Assembly (NCBI GenBank): GCA_910574255.1
Contig: CAJTAK010000018.1
Span: forward strand, 1-64,000
Direction: 5' to 3'
Origin: Clostridia bacterium
GTDB taxonomy: Bacteria; Bacillota; Clostridia; Lachnospirales; Lachnospiraceae
DNA: 64,000 nt
Under the pieces are notes generated by a model, which saw nothing but the letters and a program-made list of their open reading frames with translations, was not told where the DNA came from and did no database searches. Numbering within the stretch: the first letter of the stretch is position 1; each line of letters starts with the position of its first letter. Positions 43,788 through 53,474 of the stretch are shown here, one piece after another. Made by a program: the position numbers and the translations under genes.

Positions 43788-44282
43788 AAAAACCTCCTAT
43801 TTTAAGTTCCATAATATCCTCTCAGTACCCCTATATAAATCAATTCCCAGCCGCAAATGCATGCGTTTATAAATTGATTTGTGCACTGATAGGATATTAT
43901 TGATTTCATGACTTTAAAACCTGCAAAGCACATATGCGCAAAGGTCAACCTTCGTCCCCAAGAGCAAAGGTTCAAATCCTCTTCAATGCACAAAATTAGT
44001 TCTCCTGAAAACAAAAATTTGTTAAATTCATTAGCCAAATCCTGGAATATATTTCGAAAATATTAAATAGTACATCCATAAATGTAATACATTTGCAATT
44101 ATTATATGCACCTTAGAACCAGAAAAGGTTCTAATTTTTTCTCTCTCTTTGTGAAAAAATTCATCTAAAAATACAAGAATAAATGCACAAATGGTAAAAA
44201 TTAGAATAAATTTACAAAAAGAGTAACGAAATTCCACATGTCCGGTTGACGGACAGGAGGAAGATTTTTATAATAATGTATT
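43788..44282. other. AT-rich intergenic stretch with a small terminator
   Basis: No gene is well supported. A plus-strand terminator is clear: TTAGAACC (44113-44120) pairs with GGTTCTAA (44127-44134) followed by T6, so a short transcript may end here. A minus-strand frame of 68 codons (44031-44237) encodes a peptide with a hydrophobic start but has no ribosome site. Bases 43955-43975 look like a tRNA T-arm (GGTTCAAATCC) without a matching acceptor stem. Confidence 0.5.
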
Positions 44283-45116
44283 ATGAATAAGTTAAGAGAT
44301 TGTGCAATTGTGTTAGGATTGGCAGGGGCCATCTTGATGGTAACTGCCGATACGAAAGAGGTAGAAGCAACCAGTAAAATCTCTTACAAAAGCGAAACAG
44401 TTACCTGCAGCGTCTTTCAGTCGCCGGGGGACCAGTGGTTAGAGGAAGCAGATACAGAGCTTACAAGAATCCGTAAGGAACAGGAAATAGAAGAACAAGA
44501 GCGGCAAAAAGCCGCAGCAGAACAAGCAGAAAGGGAACGAAGGGAGGCAGAAGAGAGAGCTGCAGAAGAAGAAAAAAGAATAGCCGAGGAAGCGGCGGAA
44601 AAAGAAGCACAAAGCCAGGCAGAGACAGCAGGCAATGAGGCACAGGCTGCTCTGGCGAAGGCGAAAAACGAAGAGATACAAAATGCAGTCTCAGAATCAC
44701 AGCCAATAGCCAATAGCAATTGGATCTATGAGGTATCCGAGGCAGATTATACAGCTCTTCTTAAAATTGTGGAGGCGGAAACCTCTGGGGAGGACGTGAC
44801 CGGAAAAATGCTTGTAGCTAATGTGGTCCTAAATCGGGTAAAGAGTGGTGCCTTCCCCAACACGATAGAAGGCGTTGTATATCAGACTAAGGGTGGAAAA
44901 GCCCAGTTTTCTCCGGTAGCTACCGGCAAGATTAACCGGGTGCATGTGTCGGAGACTACAGTGGAGGCTGTGGAACGAGCGCTGTGCGGTGAGGACCCCT
45001 CACAGGGAGCGCTGTATTTTGTGGCACCGGCCTATGCCAATCCAGAAAACCTTCAGTGGTTCCGCAACAGTTTGACCATGCTGTTTGCTTATCATGGACA
45101 TGAATTTTATATTTAA
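44283..45116 (+). CDS. SleB/CwlJ-type cell wall hydrolase with coiled-coil spacer
   Basis: 277 aa. N-terminal hydrophobic segment (CAIVLGLAGAILMVTA, ~7-22), a highly charged Ala/Glu-rich coiled coil (~60-130), then a hydrolase_2 (SleB) domain: DYTALLKIVEAETSGEDVTGKMLVANVVLNRV (catalytic Glu ~160), FPNTIEGVVYQ, QFSPV, ALYFVAP, HGHEFY. SleB-type enzymes cleave peptidoglycan (spore cortex lytic transglycosylase in Bacillus). The spacer suggests it is held at the cell surface, so a vegetative wall role is as likely as germination. Ribosome site GGAGGAAG is 24 nt upstream, which is far. Confidence 0.87.
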   Translation: MNKLRDCAIVLGLAGAILMVTADTKEVEATSKISYKSETVTCSVFQSPGDQWLEEADTELTRIRKEQEIEEQERQKAAAEQAERERREAEERAAEEEKRIAEEAAEKEAQSQAETAGNEAQAALAKAKNEEIQNAVSESQPIANSNWIYEVSEADYTALLKIVEAETSGEDVTGKMLVANVVLNRVKSGAFPNTIEGVVYQTKGGKAQFSPVATGKINRVHVSETTVEAVERALCGEDPSQGALYFVAPAYANPENLQWFRNSLTMLFAYHGHEFYI

Positions 45117-45170
45117 ATTGCTGTTATATTTCCATCAGTATGGGCTTTGACGGCTTTTTAAATTTTCCAG

Positions 45171-45199
45171 TTGCCAAGAGGCATAGAATCATGTATAAT
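45171..45199 (+). promoter_or_regulatory. promoter of the 6S-like RNA
   Basis: TTGCCA (45171-45176), 17-bp spacer, TATAAT (45194-45199). Transcription should begin near 45206. Confidence 0.85.
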
Positions 45200-45206
45200 T
45201 ACAAAA

Positions 45207-45429
45207 GATAAAGAAGTAAATCCTGAGGTGTTCGTTATGCCGCTATTTTGAACCTACATTTACGTTCATGGGATTCCAATATCTCAGTCCGGATGTCAGG
45301 CCTCCGATTGCAGTGGAAGGCAGAAGGGCTGTTGAGGTTACCCACCTAGCTCTGCTAGGCGTCAAAATTGCGGAGACGGCATTTTGGGTTTACATTAGAG
45401 AAAAGCAGCCGGAGAACGGCTGCTTTTTT
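45207..45429 (+). ncRNA. ssrS: 6S RNA-like transcript (ssrS/bsrA type) with terminator
   Basis: No ORF. GTAAATCC-TGAGGTG (45216-45230) pairs with CATTTTG-GGTTTAC near 45380-45393 using only Watson-Crick and G-U pairs, making the closing stem of 6S RNA. TCCTGAGGTGTTCGT at the 5' end and GCGGAGACGGCATTTTGGG at the 3' end match the ends I know for 6S RNAs. A consensus promoter precedes it and a terminator follows (AAAGCAGCCG / CGGCTGCTTTTTT, 45400-45429). 6S RNA mimics an open promoter and holds RNA polymerase. No search was run; the assignment rests on structure and end motifs. The rest of the 448-nt gap to 45565 is empty. Confidence 0.8.
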
Positions 45430-45564
45430 GAGCTATAGAAGGCGGAAGCTCTAATAAAGAGACAGATTGTGCGTATTTTACAATGCAGGGAAAAATTAGG
45501 GGAATGAATGATACACTTTTAGAATAAATTGAAAGATAAGAATGGATTTTAAGGACAGGTTACA

Positions 45565-47124
45565 ATGGGAAGACAAACAGATCCGATGCTGAAAACAAAA
45601 TTATATCTTCTGGCTATTGGAATCTTGGTTTTGGCCATTCTTCTGGTACAGGGGAAATCGGAGATAGAAAGTCCCAAAGATACAGAAAATCTGCCCATAA
45701 AGGAGCAGCCAAAAGAACCAGAGCCGGAATCAGAAGCAGAGGCAGAGCCGGAGATGAAAGTACCGATTTACAACGGGAATATCCGTGTGCTTATTAAAAC
45801 GGACGGCTTTGCAGGAGAGGTCCATGAGAGCGTAAAGCTTGTCTCAGATCAGGAGCTTTTTATACATGGAAAAATCCTTGACGAGAACGGAGAACAGGAA
45901 ACAGAATATGGAAGTGGTACGGAGCTTTCCTTTTCATGGGAGGAAGGAAGCCTGATTCTCAACGGGGAGTTTCTGGCAGAGGTTCCAACCTGTTTTTTGA
46001 TAGGCACTCAGGAAGAACCGGCAATGCCCATTACATTGCAGAGTGTGAACAGGGGATACGGTACGCCTTCTTATGAAGGAACCATAGAGGTCTGGCCGGT
46101 AGAAGGCGGTTTTGCAATTGTGAACGAAGTGCCGCTGGAGACTTATCTCAATTATGTAGTACCAAGCGAAATGCCATCTCGCTATGAGCAGGAGGCTTTG
46201 AAGGCTCAGGCAGTCTGTGCCAGAACCTATGCATACCGCCATCTTCAGACTTATGGATATCCGCAATATGAGGCCCATGTAGATGACAGTGTTCGCTATC
46301 AGGTTTACAATAATACCAACCAGACGGAAAGCACCAATCAGGCTGTGGCGGAGACGGGCGATCTGATTCTCACCAGTCAGGGACAGCCCATCACTGCTTA
46401 TTATTTTTCTACTTCCTGCGGCTATACAGGAAATGAAGAGGTATGGTGGGAGGGCTCGGCAGAGATGACCCCTTATCTGAGAGGAAAAACCATCAATGAG
46501 GCGGGAGAGAGTCTTCCAATGTCGGATGAGGAAACATTTACAGCTTTTATTCTTAATTGGGATGATACCTGCTATGACCGAGAGGTAAGCTGGTATCGCT
46601 GGGAGACAGAACTGGATATAGAAACCCTGTCTGAGAATCTGAATAATACTCTTAAGAACCGTTATGAAGCAAATCCAGAGGCAATTCGAACGAAACGCGG
46701 CAGAAATTATGTAAGCAAATCCATAGACACCATCGGAACTATTGAAGAAATTGAGATTCTGGAGCGAAACGAAGGAGGAGCTATTCAGCGCATGTGCATC
46801 CATGGAAGCCGCCGAACCATAGAAATAGCCACAGAATACAATGTGCGGGCTCTTTTAAATGTTCAAGGAGGCGTGATTGTTCGGCAGGATGGAACTACTG
46901 TAGAGGGCGGAAGCCTTCTGCCAAGTGCTTATTTTATTGTCACGCCTGTGTATGATGATAAGGGAGAGCTTTCCGGTTTTCGTTTTCAGGGAGGCGGCTA
47001 TGGACATGGGGTAGGGATGAGCCAGAATGGCGCTAACGGCATGGCGAAGGAAGGAAAGGGCTATGAGGAGATTCTTCATTTCTTTTATACAGATGTGGAA
47101 TTGACGGCAATTCTTGATTTATGA
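45565..47124 (+). CDS. SpoIID/LytB-domain protein
   Basis: 519 aa. Membrane anchor at ~9-28, an acidic Glu/Pro spacer (~35-70), then a SpoIID domain: YEGTIEVWPVEGGFAIVNEVPLETYLNYVVPSEMPSRYEQEALKAQAVCARTYAYRH, and CGYTGNEEVWWEG; the C-terminus keeps GGGYGHGVGMSQNGANGMAKEGKGYEEILHFFYTDVEL. SpoIID is a lytic transglycosylase needed for forespore engulfment; SpoIID-like paralogues such as LytB act on vegetative walls. Longer than SpoIID itself because of an N-terminal beta-rich part, so a paralogue is likelier. Confidence 0.9.
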   Translation: MGRQTDPMLKTKLYLLAIGILVLAILLVQGKSEIESPKDTENLPIKEQPKEPEPESEAEAEPEMKVPIYNGNIRVLIKTDGFAGEVHESVKLVSDQELFIHGKILDENGEQETEYGSGTELSFSWEEGSLILNGEFLAEVPTCFLIGTQEEPAMPITLQSVNRGYGTPSYEGTIEVWPVEGGFAIVNEVPLETYLNYVVPSEMPSRYEQEALKAQAVCARTYAYRHLQTYGYPQYEAHVDDSVRYQVYNNTNQTESTNQAVAETGDLILTSQGQPITAYYFSTSCGYTGNEEVWWEGSAEMTPYLRGKTINEAGESLPMSDEETFTAFILNWDDTCYDREVSWYRWETELDIETLSENLNNTLKNRYEANPEAIRTKRGRNYVSKSIDTIGTIEEIEILERNEGGAIQRMCIHGSRRTIEIATEYNVRALLNVQGGVIVRQDGTTVEGGSLLPSAYFIVTPVYDDKGELSGFRFQGGGYGHGVGMSQNGANGMAKEGKGYEEILHFFYTDVELTAILDL

Positions 47125-47234
47125 TAAGATGTTCACGCAGGCAGTAAGCAGTGATATGGATATTATACTGGATTACAGAATTAGACAGTGCCGCAGAAGC
47201 ATTCGGATAGGCAATACAGATAAGAGGGAAAGCT

Positions 47235-48128
47235 ATGAGTTTCATAAAGAAAATTATTAAACTGGTGCGTGGCTTTTTAAATGCCATGCAGGAGGATCAT
47301 GTAGGCGCTTATGCAGCTCAGAGCGCCTACTTTATCATGCTTTCCTTTATCCCGTTTATTATTCTTTTGCTGACTGCAATTCGATATACGACACTGACGC
47401 AGGTAGATATCTACAGGGCGGCACAGGTGATTTTCCCGGACAGCATGGATGGCTTTGTGATCGATATCATCAATGAGGTGTACAGTAAGACTGCAGTAAC
47501 CGTTTCCCTGTCCGCCATTACGGCGGCCTGGTCGGCAGGAAAGGGATTTCTGGCCCTGATGCGGGGGATGAATTCCGTCTATGATGTGGTAGAGCAGAGA
47601 AATTATATTATTTTGCGGTTTCGCTCCGCCATTTATACCATTGTGTTTGTGGTTTGCATTATTTTGTCGCTGGTGGTATTGGTGTTTGGCAATTCTATCC
47701 ATCAGGCGGCCGTTGTTTATCTGCCTTTTCTGGCGGTGATAACAGGCATGATTCTTCGGATGAAAGATGTGGTGGCCATTGCTTTTTTGACATTGGTGTT
47801 TATGCTGCTCTATAAATTTGTTCCCAATCGGAAAGCGAGATTGTACAGCCAGGCGCCGGGAGCGCTGCTTTCCTCCGTCTGCTGGTACCTTTTTTCCATC
47901 GGATTTTCTTTGTATGTGAATTATACGCCCGGACTGAGCAATATGTACGGAAGCCTGACTACCATAATTGTCGTGATGCTGTGGCTGTATTTCTGCATGT
48001 ATATTATTTTGATTGGGGCGGAGATTAATTCCTACTTTGAAGAACAGTTCCGTATGGTTACACGATATCGGAAACTACTGAGCGGAGAGAAAAAACTTGA
48101 CAATTCGGGGAAACCTGTTATAAAATAA
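47235..48128 (+). CDS. YihY/BrkB-family membrane protein
   Basis: 297 aa with six membrane segments. Family motifs: DHVGAYAAQSAYFIMLSFIPFIILLLTAI near the start, SAGKGFLALMRGMNSVYDV, and PGALLSSVCWYLFSIGFSLYVNY ... YGSLTTIIVVMLWLYFCMYIILIGAEINSYFEE. YihY/BrkB proteins are widespread with unclear function; some are called virulence factors or putative transporters. Start supported by GAGGGAAAG; lies 110 nt after the SpoIID-like gene. Confidence 0.92.
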   Translation: MSFIKKIIKLVRGFLNAMQEDHVGAYAAQSAYFIMLSFIPFIILLLTAIRYTTLTQVDIYRAAQVIFPDSMDGFVIDIINEVYSKTAVTVSLSAITAAWSAGKGFLALMRGMNSVYDVVEQRNYIILRFRSAIYTIVFVVCIILSLVVLVFGNSIHQAAVVYLPFLAVITGMILRMKDVVAIAFLTLVFMLLYKFVPNRKARLYSQAPGALLSSVCWYLFSIGFSLYVNYTPGLSNMYGSLTTIIVVMLWLYFCMYIILIGAEINSYFEEQFRMVTRYRKLLSGEKKLDNSGKPVIK

Positions 48129-48192
48129 ATCCCGATAGTAAAAAATAAATAACTGTTAATGACATTGGTATTAAACAGTTACGGTTAAAATG

Positions 48193-48436
48193 CAGTGAGG
48201 GTGTCAAGTAGATGGTTCTTCTTCTTCCAGAGAGGGAGTGTCACCGGCTGAAAGCAGTCCCAAGTTCAGGGAGCCATTGAATTTCCCACCGGAGCAGCGC
48301 CGCTGAAAACAAGAAGTAAGCGGTGACGTGTTGTGCACGTTACGCATAGAATGAGAGCCTGTCAGTGACAGGAATCAGGGTGGTACCGCGGATATGAGCT
48401 TCGTCCCTATGTTGGGATGGAGCTTTTGTTTTTTAG
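48193..48436 (+). promoter_or_regulatory. T-box leader controlling pheST (tRNA-Phe sensing)
   Basis: T-box sequence AGGGTGGTACCGCGG is exact (~48378-48392). Stem I features upstream: AGAGAGGGAG distal motif, GGCTGAAAGCAG, and a specifier-loop region TTGAATTTCCCACC that can present UUC (Phe), matching the genes below. The terminator is the pair GAGCTTCGTCCC/GGGATGGAGCTTTT with a T6 run, ending near 48436; the antiterminator includes the T-box. Uncharged tRNA-Phe would allow read-through. Confidence 0.93.
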
Positions 48437-48446
48437 TGTATCAGAA

Positions 48447-48507
48447 GCATCCCCTATGGGTATAGCTGTAGATCTATGCACAAAAAGCGTGTGCAAATTA
48501 AAGAAAG
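48447..48507 (+). repeat. dispersed 51-bp-type repeat between the T-box and pheS
   Basis: GCATCCCCTATGGGTAT, CTATGCAC, AAAAAGCGTGTGCAAATTAAAG match the repeat at 20775 with substitutions; TGCACA/TGTGCA pairing is kept (GCAC...GTGC). The repeat runs directly into the pheS ribosome site AAAGGAAG. Confidence 0.8.
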
Positions 48508-48517
48508 GAAGATCGAG

Positions 48518-49537
48518 ATGAAAGAGAAATTGCAGAAAATCCGTGAGCATGCCATGGCGCAGATTCAGTCGGCGGAAAATCTAAATACACTGAATGATGT
48601 GCGTGTGGCGATTCTCGGGAAAAAAGGAGAATTAACCAGTGTACTTAAGGGAATGAAAGAAGTAGCTCCCGAGGACCGGCCCAAAGTAGGACAGCTTGTG
48701 AATGAAACCCGTGAGGAGATTGAACGGGTTCTGGAGGAAGCCAAGAAGAAAATGGAGGCTTTTGTCCGAGAGGAAAAGTTAAAAGCCGAAGTCATTGACG
48801 TAACCCTCCCGGCTAAAAAGAACCAGGTAGGCCATCGTCATCCCAATACGATTGCTTTGGAAGAGGTAGAGCGAATCTTTATCGGTATGGGATATGAAGT
48901 GGTAGAAGGCCCGGAGATTGAATACGATCTTTATAATTTCGAAAAGCTGAATATTCCCGATGGCCATCCGGCCAAGGATGAGCAGGATACATTCTATATC
49001 AACAAAGAGATCCTGCTGCGTACCCAGACCTCTCCCTGTCAGGCCCGTGTGATGGAGCAGGGCAAGCTTCCCATCCGTATGATAGCGCCGGGCAGGGTAT
49101 TCCGTTCTGACGAGGTGGACGCAACCCATTCTCCCTCTTTCCATCAGGTTGAGGGCTTAGTGGTAGATAAAAATATTACTTTTGCAGATTTAAAGGGAAC
49201 CTTGGAGGAATTTGCAAAGGAGCTGTTCGGGCCGGAGACAAAAACCAAGTTCCGTCCCCATCATTTCCCGTTCACAGAGCCGAGTGCGGAGGTAGACGTA
49301 AGCTGCTTCAAATGCGGCGGCAAGGGCTGCCGGTTCTGCAAGGGAAGCGGCTGGATTGAGATCTTAGGCTGCGGCATGGTACATCCCCACGTGCTGGAAA
49401 TGTGCGGCATTGATCCGGAGAAGTACACAGGCTTTGCTTTCGGCGTAGGACTGGAGCGTATTGCGCTGCTGAAATATGAGATTGACGATATGCGGCTGCT
49501 GTATGAGAATGACATTCGGTTTTTAGGACAATTTTAA
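48518..49537 (+). CDS. pheS: phenylalanine-tRNA ligase alpha subunit
   Basis: 339 aa from ATG 48518 behind AAAGGAAG; the longer frame runs through the repeat and is not family-like. N-terminal coiled coil (~1-85), then the class II core: motif 2 [19 protein letters not shown] (~191), [28 protein letters not shown], and motif 3 [16 protein letters not shown] (~309). Charges tRNA-Phe with the beta subunit. First gene of the T-box-controlled pheST operon. Confidence 0.98.
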   Translation: MKEKLQKIREHAMAQIQSAENLNTLNDVRVAILGKKGELTSVLKGMKEVAPEDRPKVGQLVNETREEIERVLEEAKKKMEAFVREEKLKAEVIDVTLPAKKNQVGHRHPNTIALEEVERIFIGMGYEVVEGPEIEYDLYNFEKLNIPDGHPAKDEQDTFYINKEILLRTQTSPCQARVMEQGKLPIRMIAPGRVFRSDEVDATHSPSFHQVEGLVVDKNITFADLKGTLEEFAKELFGPETKTKFRPHHFPFTEPSAEVDVSCFKCGGKGCRFCKGSGWIEILGCGMVHPHVLEMCGIDPEKYTGFAFGVGLERIALLKYEIDDMRLLYENDIRFLGQF

Positions 49538-49550
49538 ATAGGAGGAAGAC

Positions 49551-51971
49551 ATGGATACTTCATTATCATGGATTAAAGCATACGTGCCGGATCTTGACGT
49601 AACGGCACAGGAATATACAGATGCAATGACCTTGTCCGGAACAAAGGTAGAGGGCTGCAGGGCTTTGGATGCGGATCTGGAAAATATCATCATCGGCCAG
49701 ATTGTTAAGATTGAGCGCCACCCGGATGCAGACAAACTGGTGGTATGCCAGGTAGACGTAGGAGGAGAAGCCCCGGTTCAGATTGTAACAGGCGCTCCAA
49801 ATGTAAAGGAAGGACAGAAGGTTCCGGTAGTTTTGGACGGAGGCCGTGTGGCGGGCGGTCATGATGGCAAGCTGACACCGGGCGGAATCAAAATCAAAAA
49901 GGGCAAGCTGCGGGGCGTGGAATCGAACGGCATGATGTGCTCCATTGAGGAGCTGGGTCAGACCAGAGAGATGTTTCCGGAGGCGCCGGAGCTTGGCATC
50001 TACATTTTTCCGGAGGATGTTCAGGTAGGAGAGAGCGCCATTAAAGCATTGGGCCTTGACGATGTGATTTTCGAGTATGAGATCACTTCTAACCGTGTAG
50101 ACTGCTACAGCGTGATTGGAATTGCAAGAGAAGCGGCGGCAACTTTCCGCAAGAAATTCATTTTGCCGGAGGTAAAGGTAAAGGGAAGCGGCGGGGACGT
50201 GAATGATTATATCCGGGTGGACGTAAAGGATGCGGATCTCTGCCCCCGTTACTGCGCAAGAGTAGTTAAGAACATTAAGCTTGGCCCCTCGCCCAAATGG
50301 ATGCAGCGCCGTCTGGCAGTGAACGGAATCCGTCCTATTAACAATATTGTAGACATCACCAACTACGTGATGGAGGAGTACGGCCAGCCCATGCATGCCT
50401 ACGATCTGGATACCATTGCAGGGAATCAGATTCTGGTGCGGAGGGCGGAAAAGAATGAAAAGTTCGTCACGCTGGATGGTCAGGAGCGCACCATGGATGA
50501 TTCCGTACTGATGATTTGTGATGGAGAGAAAGCCATTGGCATCGCCGGAATCATGGGAGGAGAAAATTCCATGATCACGGACAATGTAAAAACTATGCTT
50601 TTCGAGGCGGCCTGCTTTGACGGCGTCAATATCCGGCTTTCCGCAAAGAAAGTGGGACTTCGGACAGAGGCTTCCGGAAAGTTTGAAAAGGGACTGGACC
50701 CCAACAATGCTCAGGCTGCCATTGACCGGGCATGCCAGCTCATTGAAGAGCTTGGCGCCGGCGAAGTGGTAGACGGCATGGTAGATGTGTATACCGGAAT
50801 TAAGGAGCCTGTACGGGTGCCCTTTGATGCGGATAAGATCAACGCTCTTCTGGGAACGGATATTACCAGGGAGCAGATGCTTTCTTATCTTCAAATGGTA
50901 GAGCTTGCGTATGATGAGAGCACGGGAGAGATTCTGGTTCCCACGTTCCGTCAGGATGTGCTGCGTCTGGCGGATTTGGCAGAAGAAGTGGCCCGGTTCT
51001 ACGGCTATGACAATATTCCGACCACGCTGCCCACCGGTGAGGCAACTACAGGAAAGCTGCCCTTTAAGCTTCGTGTGGAGGAAGTGGCAAGGGATATCGC
51101 TGAGTTCTGCGGTTTTTCTCAGGGAATGACTTATTCCTTTGAAAGCCCTAAGGTATTTGACAAGCTGCTTCTTGACAAAGAGGACACGCTTCGGAAAGCC
51201 ATTACCATTTCGAATCCATTAGGCGAGGATTTCAGCATTATGCGTACTACTTCCCTCAATGGCATGCTGACCTCTTTAGCCACCAACTACAACCGGAGAA
51301 ATAAAAATGTCCGTCTCTATGAGCTGGGAAATATTTATCTTGCAGAGGAACAGCCCCTCACAGAGCTTCCGGACGAGCGGATGCAGTTTACCCTTGGAAT
51401 GTATGGAGAGGGAGACTTTTTCACTATGAAAGGCGTGGTGGAAGAGTTTTTTGACAAGATTGGTCTTCAGAAAAAGGAGGTTTATGATCCAAATGCAGGC
51501 AAGAACTTCCTCCATCCGGGCCGTCAGGCAAAGATTGTATATTGCGGCAAAACAGTAGGCTACCTGGGAGAGGTTCACCCGACCGTGGCGGAGACCTATG
51601 GAATCGGAGAGCGTGCTTATGTGGCAGTTCTGGATATGCCCGCCATCCTGCCATTTGCAACCTTTGACCGGAAATATGAGGGCATTGCCAAGTATCCGGC
51701 TGTCAACCGTGACATTTCCATGGTAATTCCCAAGGAGATTCTGGCCGGACAGATCGAAGAGGTTATTGAACATAAGGGAGGAAGCTATCTGGAGAGCTAC
51801 CAGCTCTTTGACGTGTACGAGGGCGCTCAGATTAAGAAAGGCTATAAGTCCATGGCGTATTCCATTGTGTTCCGTGCAAAGGATAAGACTTTGGAGGAAG
51901 CGGATGTGGCTTCTGCCATGAAGCGGATTCTGAAAGGTCTGGAGGCATTGGATGCGGAGTTAAGACAGTAA
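49551..51971 (+). CDS. pheT: phenylalanine-tRNA ligase beta subunit
   Basis: 806 aa, full length. tRNA-binding EMAP-like domain ~40-150 (IGQIVKIERHPDADKLVVCQVDVG), B3/B4 (~210-400), B5 (~405-475), class II-like core ~480-690, and the FDX-ACB anticodon-binding domain at the C-terminus (FPAVNRDISMVIPKEILAGQIEEVI-like: KYPAVNRDISMVIPKEIL). Starts 14 nt after pheS with AGGAGG. Followed by a terminator. Confidence 0.98.
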   Translation: MDTSLSWIKAYVPDLDVTAQEYTDAMTLSGTKVEGCRALDADLENIIIGQIVKIERHPDADKLVVCQVDVGGEAPVQIVTGAPNVKEGQKVPVVLDGGRVAGGHDGKLTPGGIKIKKGKLRGVESNGMMCSIEELGQTREMFPEAPELGIYIFPEDVQVGESAIKALGLDDVIFEYEITSNRVDCYSVIGIAREAAATFRKKFILPEVKVKGSGGDVNDYIRVDVKDADLCPRYCARVVKNIKLGPSPKWMQRRLAVNGIRPINNIVDITNYVMEEYGQPMHAYDLDTIAGNQILVRRAEKNEKFVTLDGQERTMDDSVLMICDGEKAIGIAGIMGGENSMITDNVKTMLFEAACFDGVNIRLSAKKVGLRTEASGKFEKGLDPNNAQAAIDRACQLIEELGAGEVVDGMVDVYTGIKEPVRVPFDADKINALLGTDITREQMLSYLQMVELAYDESTGEILVPTFRQDVLRLADLAEEVARFYGYDNIPTTLPTGEATTGKLPFKLRVEEVARDIAEFCGFSQGMTYSFESPKVFDKLLLDKEDTLRKAITISNPLGEDFSIMRTTSLNGMLTSLATNYNRRNKNVRLYELGNIYLAEEQPLTELPDERMQFTLGMYGEGDFFTMKGVVEEFFDKIGLQKKEVYDPNAGKNFLHPGRQAKIVYCGKTVGYLGEVHPTVAETYGIGERAYVAVLDMPAILPFATFDRKYEGIAKYPAVNRDISMVIPKEILAGQIEEVIEHKGGSYLESYQLFDVYEGAQIKKGYKSMAYSIVFRAKDKTLEEADVASAMKRILKGLEALDAELRQ

Positions 51972-52024
51972 AGACTTTCTGCGCCGCATAATGTGAAGCG
52001 AAAATAAACATTGAAAAATGAAGG

Positions 52025-52063
52025 GTCCGTCAGCCTCAGCAATGGGGCTTTCGGACGCTTTTT
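52025..52063 (+). terminator. rho-independent terminator of pheST
   Basis: GTCCG..AGCC (52025-52035) pairs with GGCT..CGGAC (52046-52056), then GCTTTTT. It overlaps the stop codon of the convergent LysR gene. Confidence 0.85.
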
Positions 52064-52952
52064 ACTGTTCGAAAGCTTCCAGCTCTTTTTGCAATTGTTT
52101 CAGAAAAGCGTTGGAAGCTCTCGAAAATACCTGGTGTTTTTTCCACACAATACAAAGCCCGGCTTCCAAAGCGGGGGAAAGGGGACGAAAACAAAGCGTA
52201 CTGTCTCCGGTGGTGTTAATCAGCCTGTCTAACGCAATCACATAACCGAAGCCCTTTTTTACAAACAGCGAGGCATTATAGATCAAATCGTAGGTGGCTG
52301 CGATATTCAGCTTTGACAGATCGGTCTTTAACCAGGAGAACATTTCGCTGTTGATGGATGTCTGATGGGAGAGAATCAACGGTTTATCCCACAAATCTTC
52401 CGCTGTGATTTTTTCCTTTTCTGCCAGAGGACTGTCCTTTCGCATCAAAACGCCCCATGTGTCTTTAAAAGGAAGTCTCATATAATCGTATTTGTTTATA
52501 TCTACGGGACCGACCAAAAGTCCGAAGTCGATCAATCCCTTATCCAGCCGTTCCAGGACACGTTCGGCATCGCCGCTGTACAGATGATAATGGATGAGCG
52601 GATATTTCTGCTGCAAATCCCATGCGGCCTGCGCAAGAAAAGAAATGGCCTCTGTTTCTCCGCAGCCGATATGAATATCTCCACTTATGTTTTCACTGGA
52701 GGAAGCCATTTCCGCCTTTGTTTTTTCCATAAGGTCAACCAACTCCTCCGCACGTTTGCGCAGCAGGATGCCGTCCTCTGTTAGTGTGACTTTTTTACTG
52801 CCCCTGATAAAGAGCTGCTTTCCCAATTCTTCTTCCAAATCTTTTAATTGCCTGGAAAGGGGCGGCTGTGTCATGTGAAGCCGTTCCGCTGCCTTTGTAA
52901 TGCTTTCCTCTCTTGCAACGGCAAGGAAATACTGCAATACCCGAATATCCAA
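52062..52952 (-). CDS. LysR-family transcriptional regulator
   Basis: 296 aa. N-terminal HTH: MDIRVLQYFLAVAREESITKAAERLHMTQPPLSRQLKDLEEELGKQLFIRGSKKVTLTEDG, then a substrate-binding domain (~90-290: GDIHIGCGETEAISFLAQ ...). The ligand is unknown. It probably controls the redox genes downstream: two of their promoters share a 46-bp segment with a T-N11-A-type dyad (53338 and 58780). The ATG is preceded by AGGAGG. Confidence 0.94.
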   Translation of the reverse strand: MDIRVLQYFLAVAREESITKAAERLHMTQPPLSRQLKDLEEELGKQLFIRGSKKVTLTEDGILLRKRAEELVDLMEKTKAEMASSSENISGDIHIGCGETEAISFLAQAAWDLQQKYPLIHYHLYSGDAERVLERLDKGLIDFGLLVGPVDINKYDYMRLPFKDTWGVLMRKDSPLAEKEKITAEDLWDKPLILSHQTSINSEMFSWLKTDLSKLNIAATYDLIYNASLFVKKGFGYVIALDRLINTTGDSTLCFRPLSPALEAGLCIVWKKHQVFSRASNAFLKQLQKELEAFEQ

Positions 52953-52997
52953 ATGTGAATCCTCCTATTTTTAAGTTGCTACGCAACAGTACGAAAG

Positions 52998-53089
52998 GGT
53001 AAAGTCACTTCAGTGCACACCTATGAGAGAAACTTTCATTCGAAAGTGCACTCATGAAAGTTCCTCTCGTGCGCTTTCGCAACTTTACC
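52998..53089. repeat. nested inverted repeats in the LysR-AKR intergenic region
   Basis: Outer arms GGTAAAGT (52998-53005) and ACTTTACC (53082-53089). Inner arms GAGAG.AACTTTCAT (53025-53039) and ATGAAAGTT.CTCTC (53054-53068) are 15-bp complements with one mismatch. The 520-nt gap (52953-53474) also holds the 53338 operator; nothing else is evident. It may be a terminator or a regulator site. Confidence 0.6.
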
Positions 53090-53337
53090 GTCCAGCAGAA
53101 AATATTTCTGTTAAACACTTTACATTTTTTAGCTGGACTATTTTCAATATGGGTTAGATTAAAAGCTTATGAAAGCTCTTTGGCATCTGTTTTTCTTTTA
53201 CTTCTTTTTCTGAATCGTATGTAGCTGTCAAATTTCAGGCGAAGCTTCATTCAGTGAAATTCCAAAAAGTTTTTGTTTTTTTAAGATTGTGATTGATTAG
53301 GGTGAATATGATAGGGGTGATTATAGCAGGAAGTTTC

Positions 53338-53383
53338 ATACCTTTCAAGTATGCAATTCTATTCTCTATATGCATTTGATATT
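53338..53383 (+). promoter_or_regulatory. 46-bp conserved promoter motif, copy 1 (probable LysR operator)
   Basis: ATACCTTTCAAGTATG, then TATTCTCTATATGC and ATTTGATATT. It matches 58780-58825 at about 80 percent with no gaps. The ATAC-N7-GTAT dyad has LysR-type form. It lies ~90 nt before the ribosome site of the aldo/keto reductase gene. Confidence 0.65.
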
Positions 53384-53474
53384 GAAAGATGCCAATATTA
53401 TAATAAATCCGAAAGGAGGAAGTTCTTCGAAAAAGGCTTGAAATAAAATAATTGATACTCAGGAGGATTTGATT

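Noticed and set aside
43920..43985. tRNA gene (GGTTCAAATCC T-arm-like sequence)
   Set aside because: No acceptor stem, D-arm or anticodon stem could be paired; only part of a T-arm resembles a tRNA.
44417..44719. Antisense frames of about 80-100 codons inside the SleB-type gene
   Set aside because: They are shadows of the Ala/Glu-rich coiled-coil coding sequence, giving low-complexity Ser/Leu/Phe peptides without start signals.
49566..50894. A 442-codon minus-strand frame opposite pheT
   Set aside because: It mirrors the highly conserved pheT gene, has no ribosome site and matches no family.
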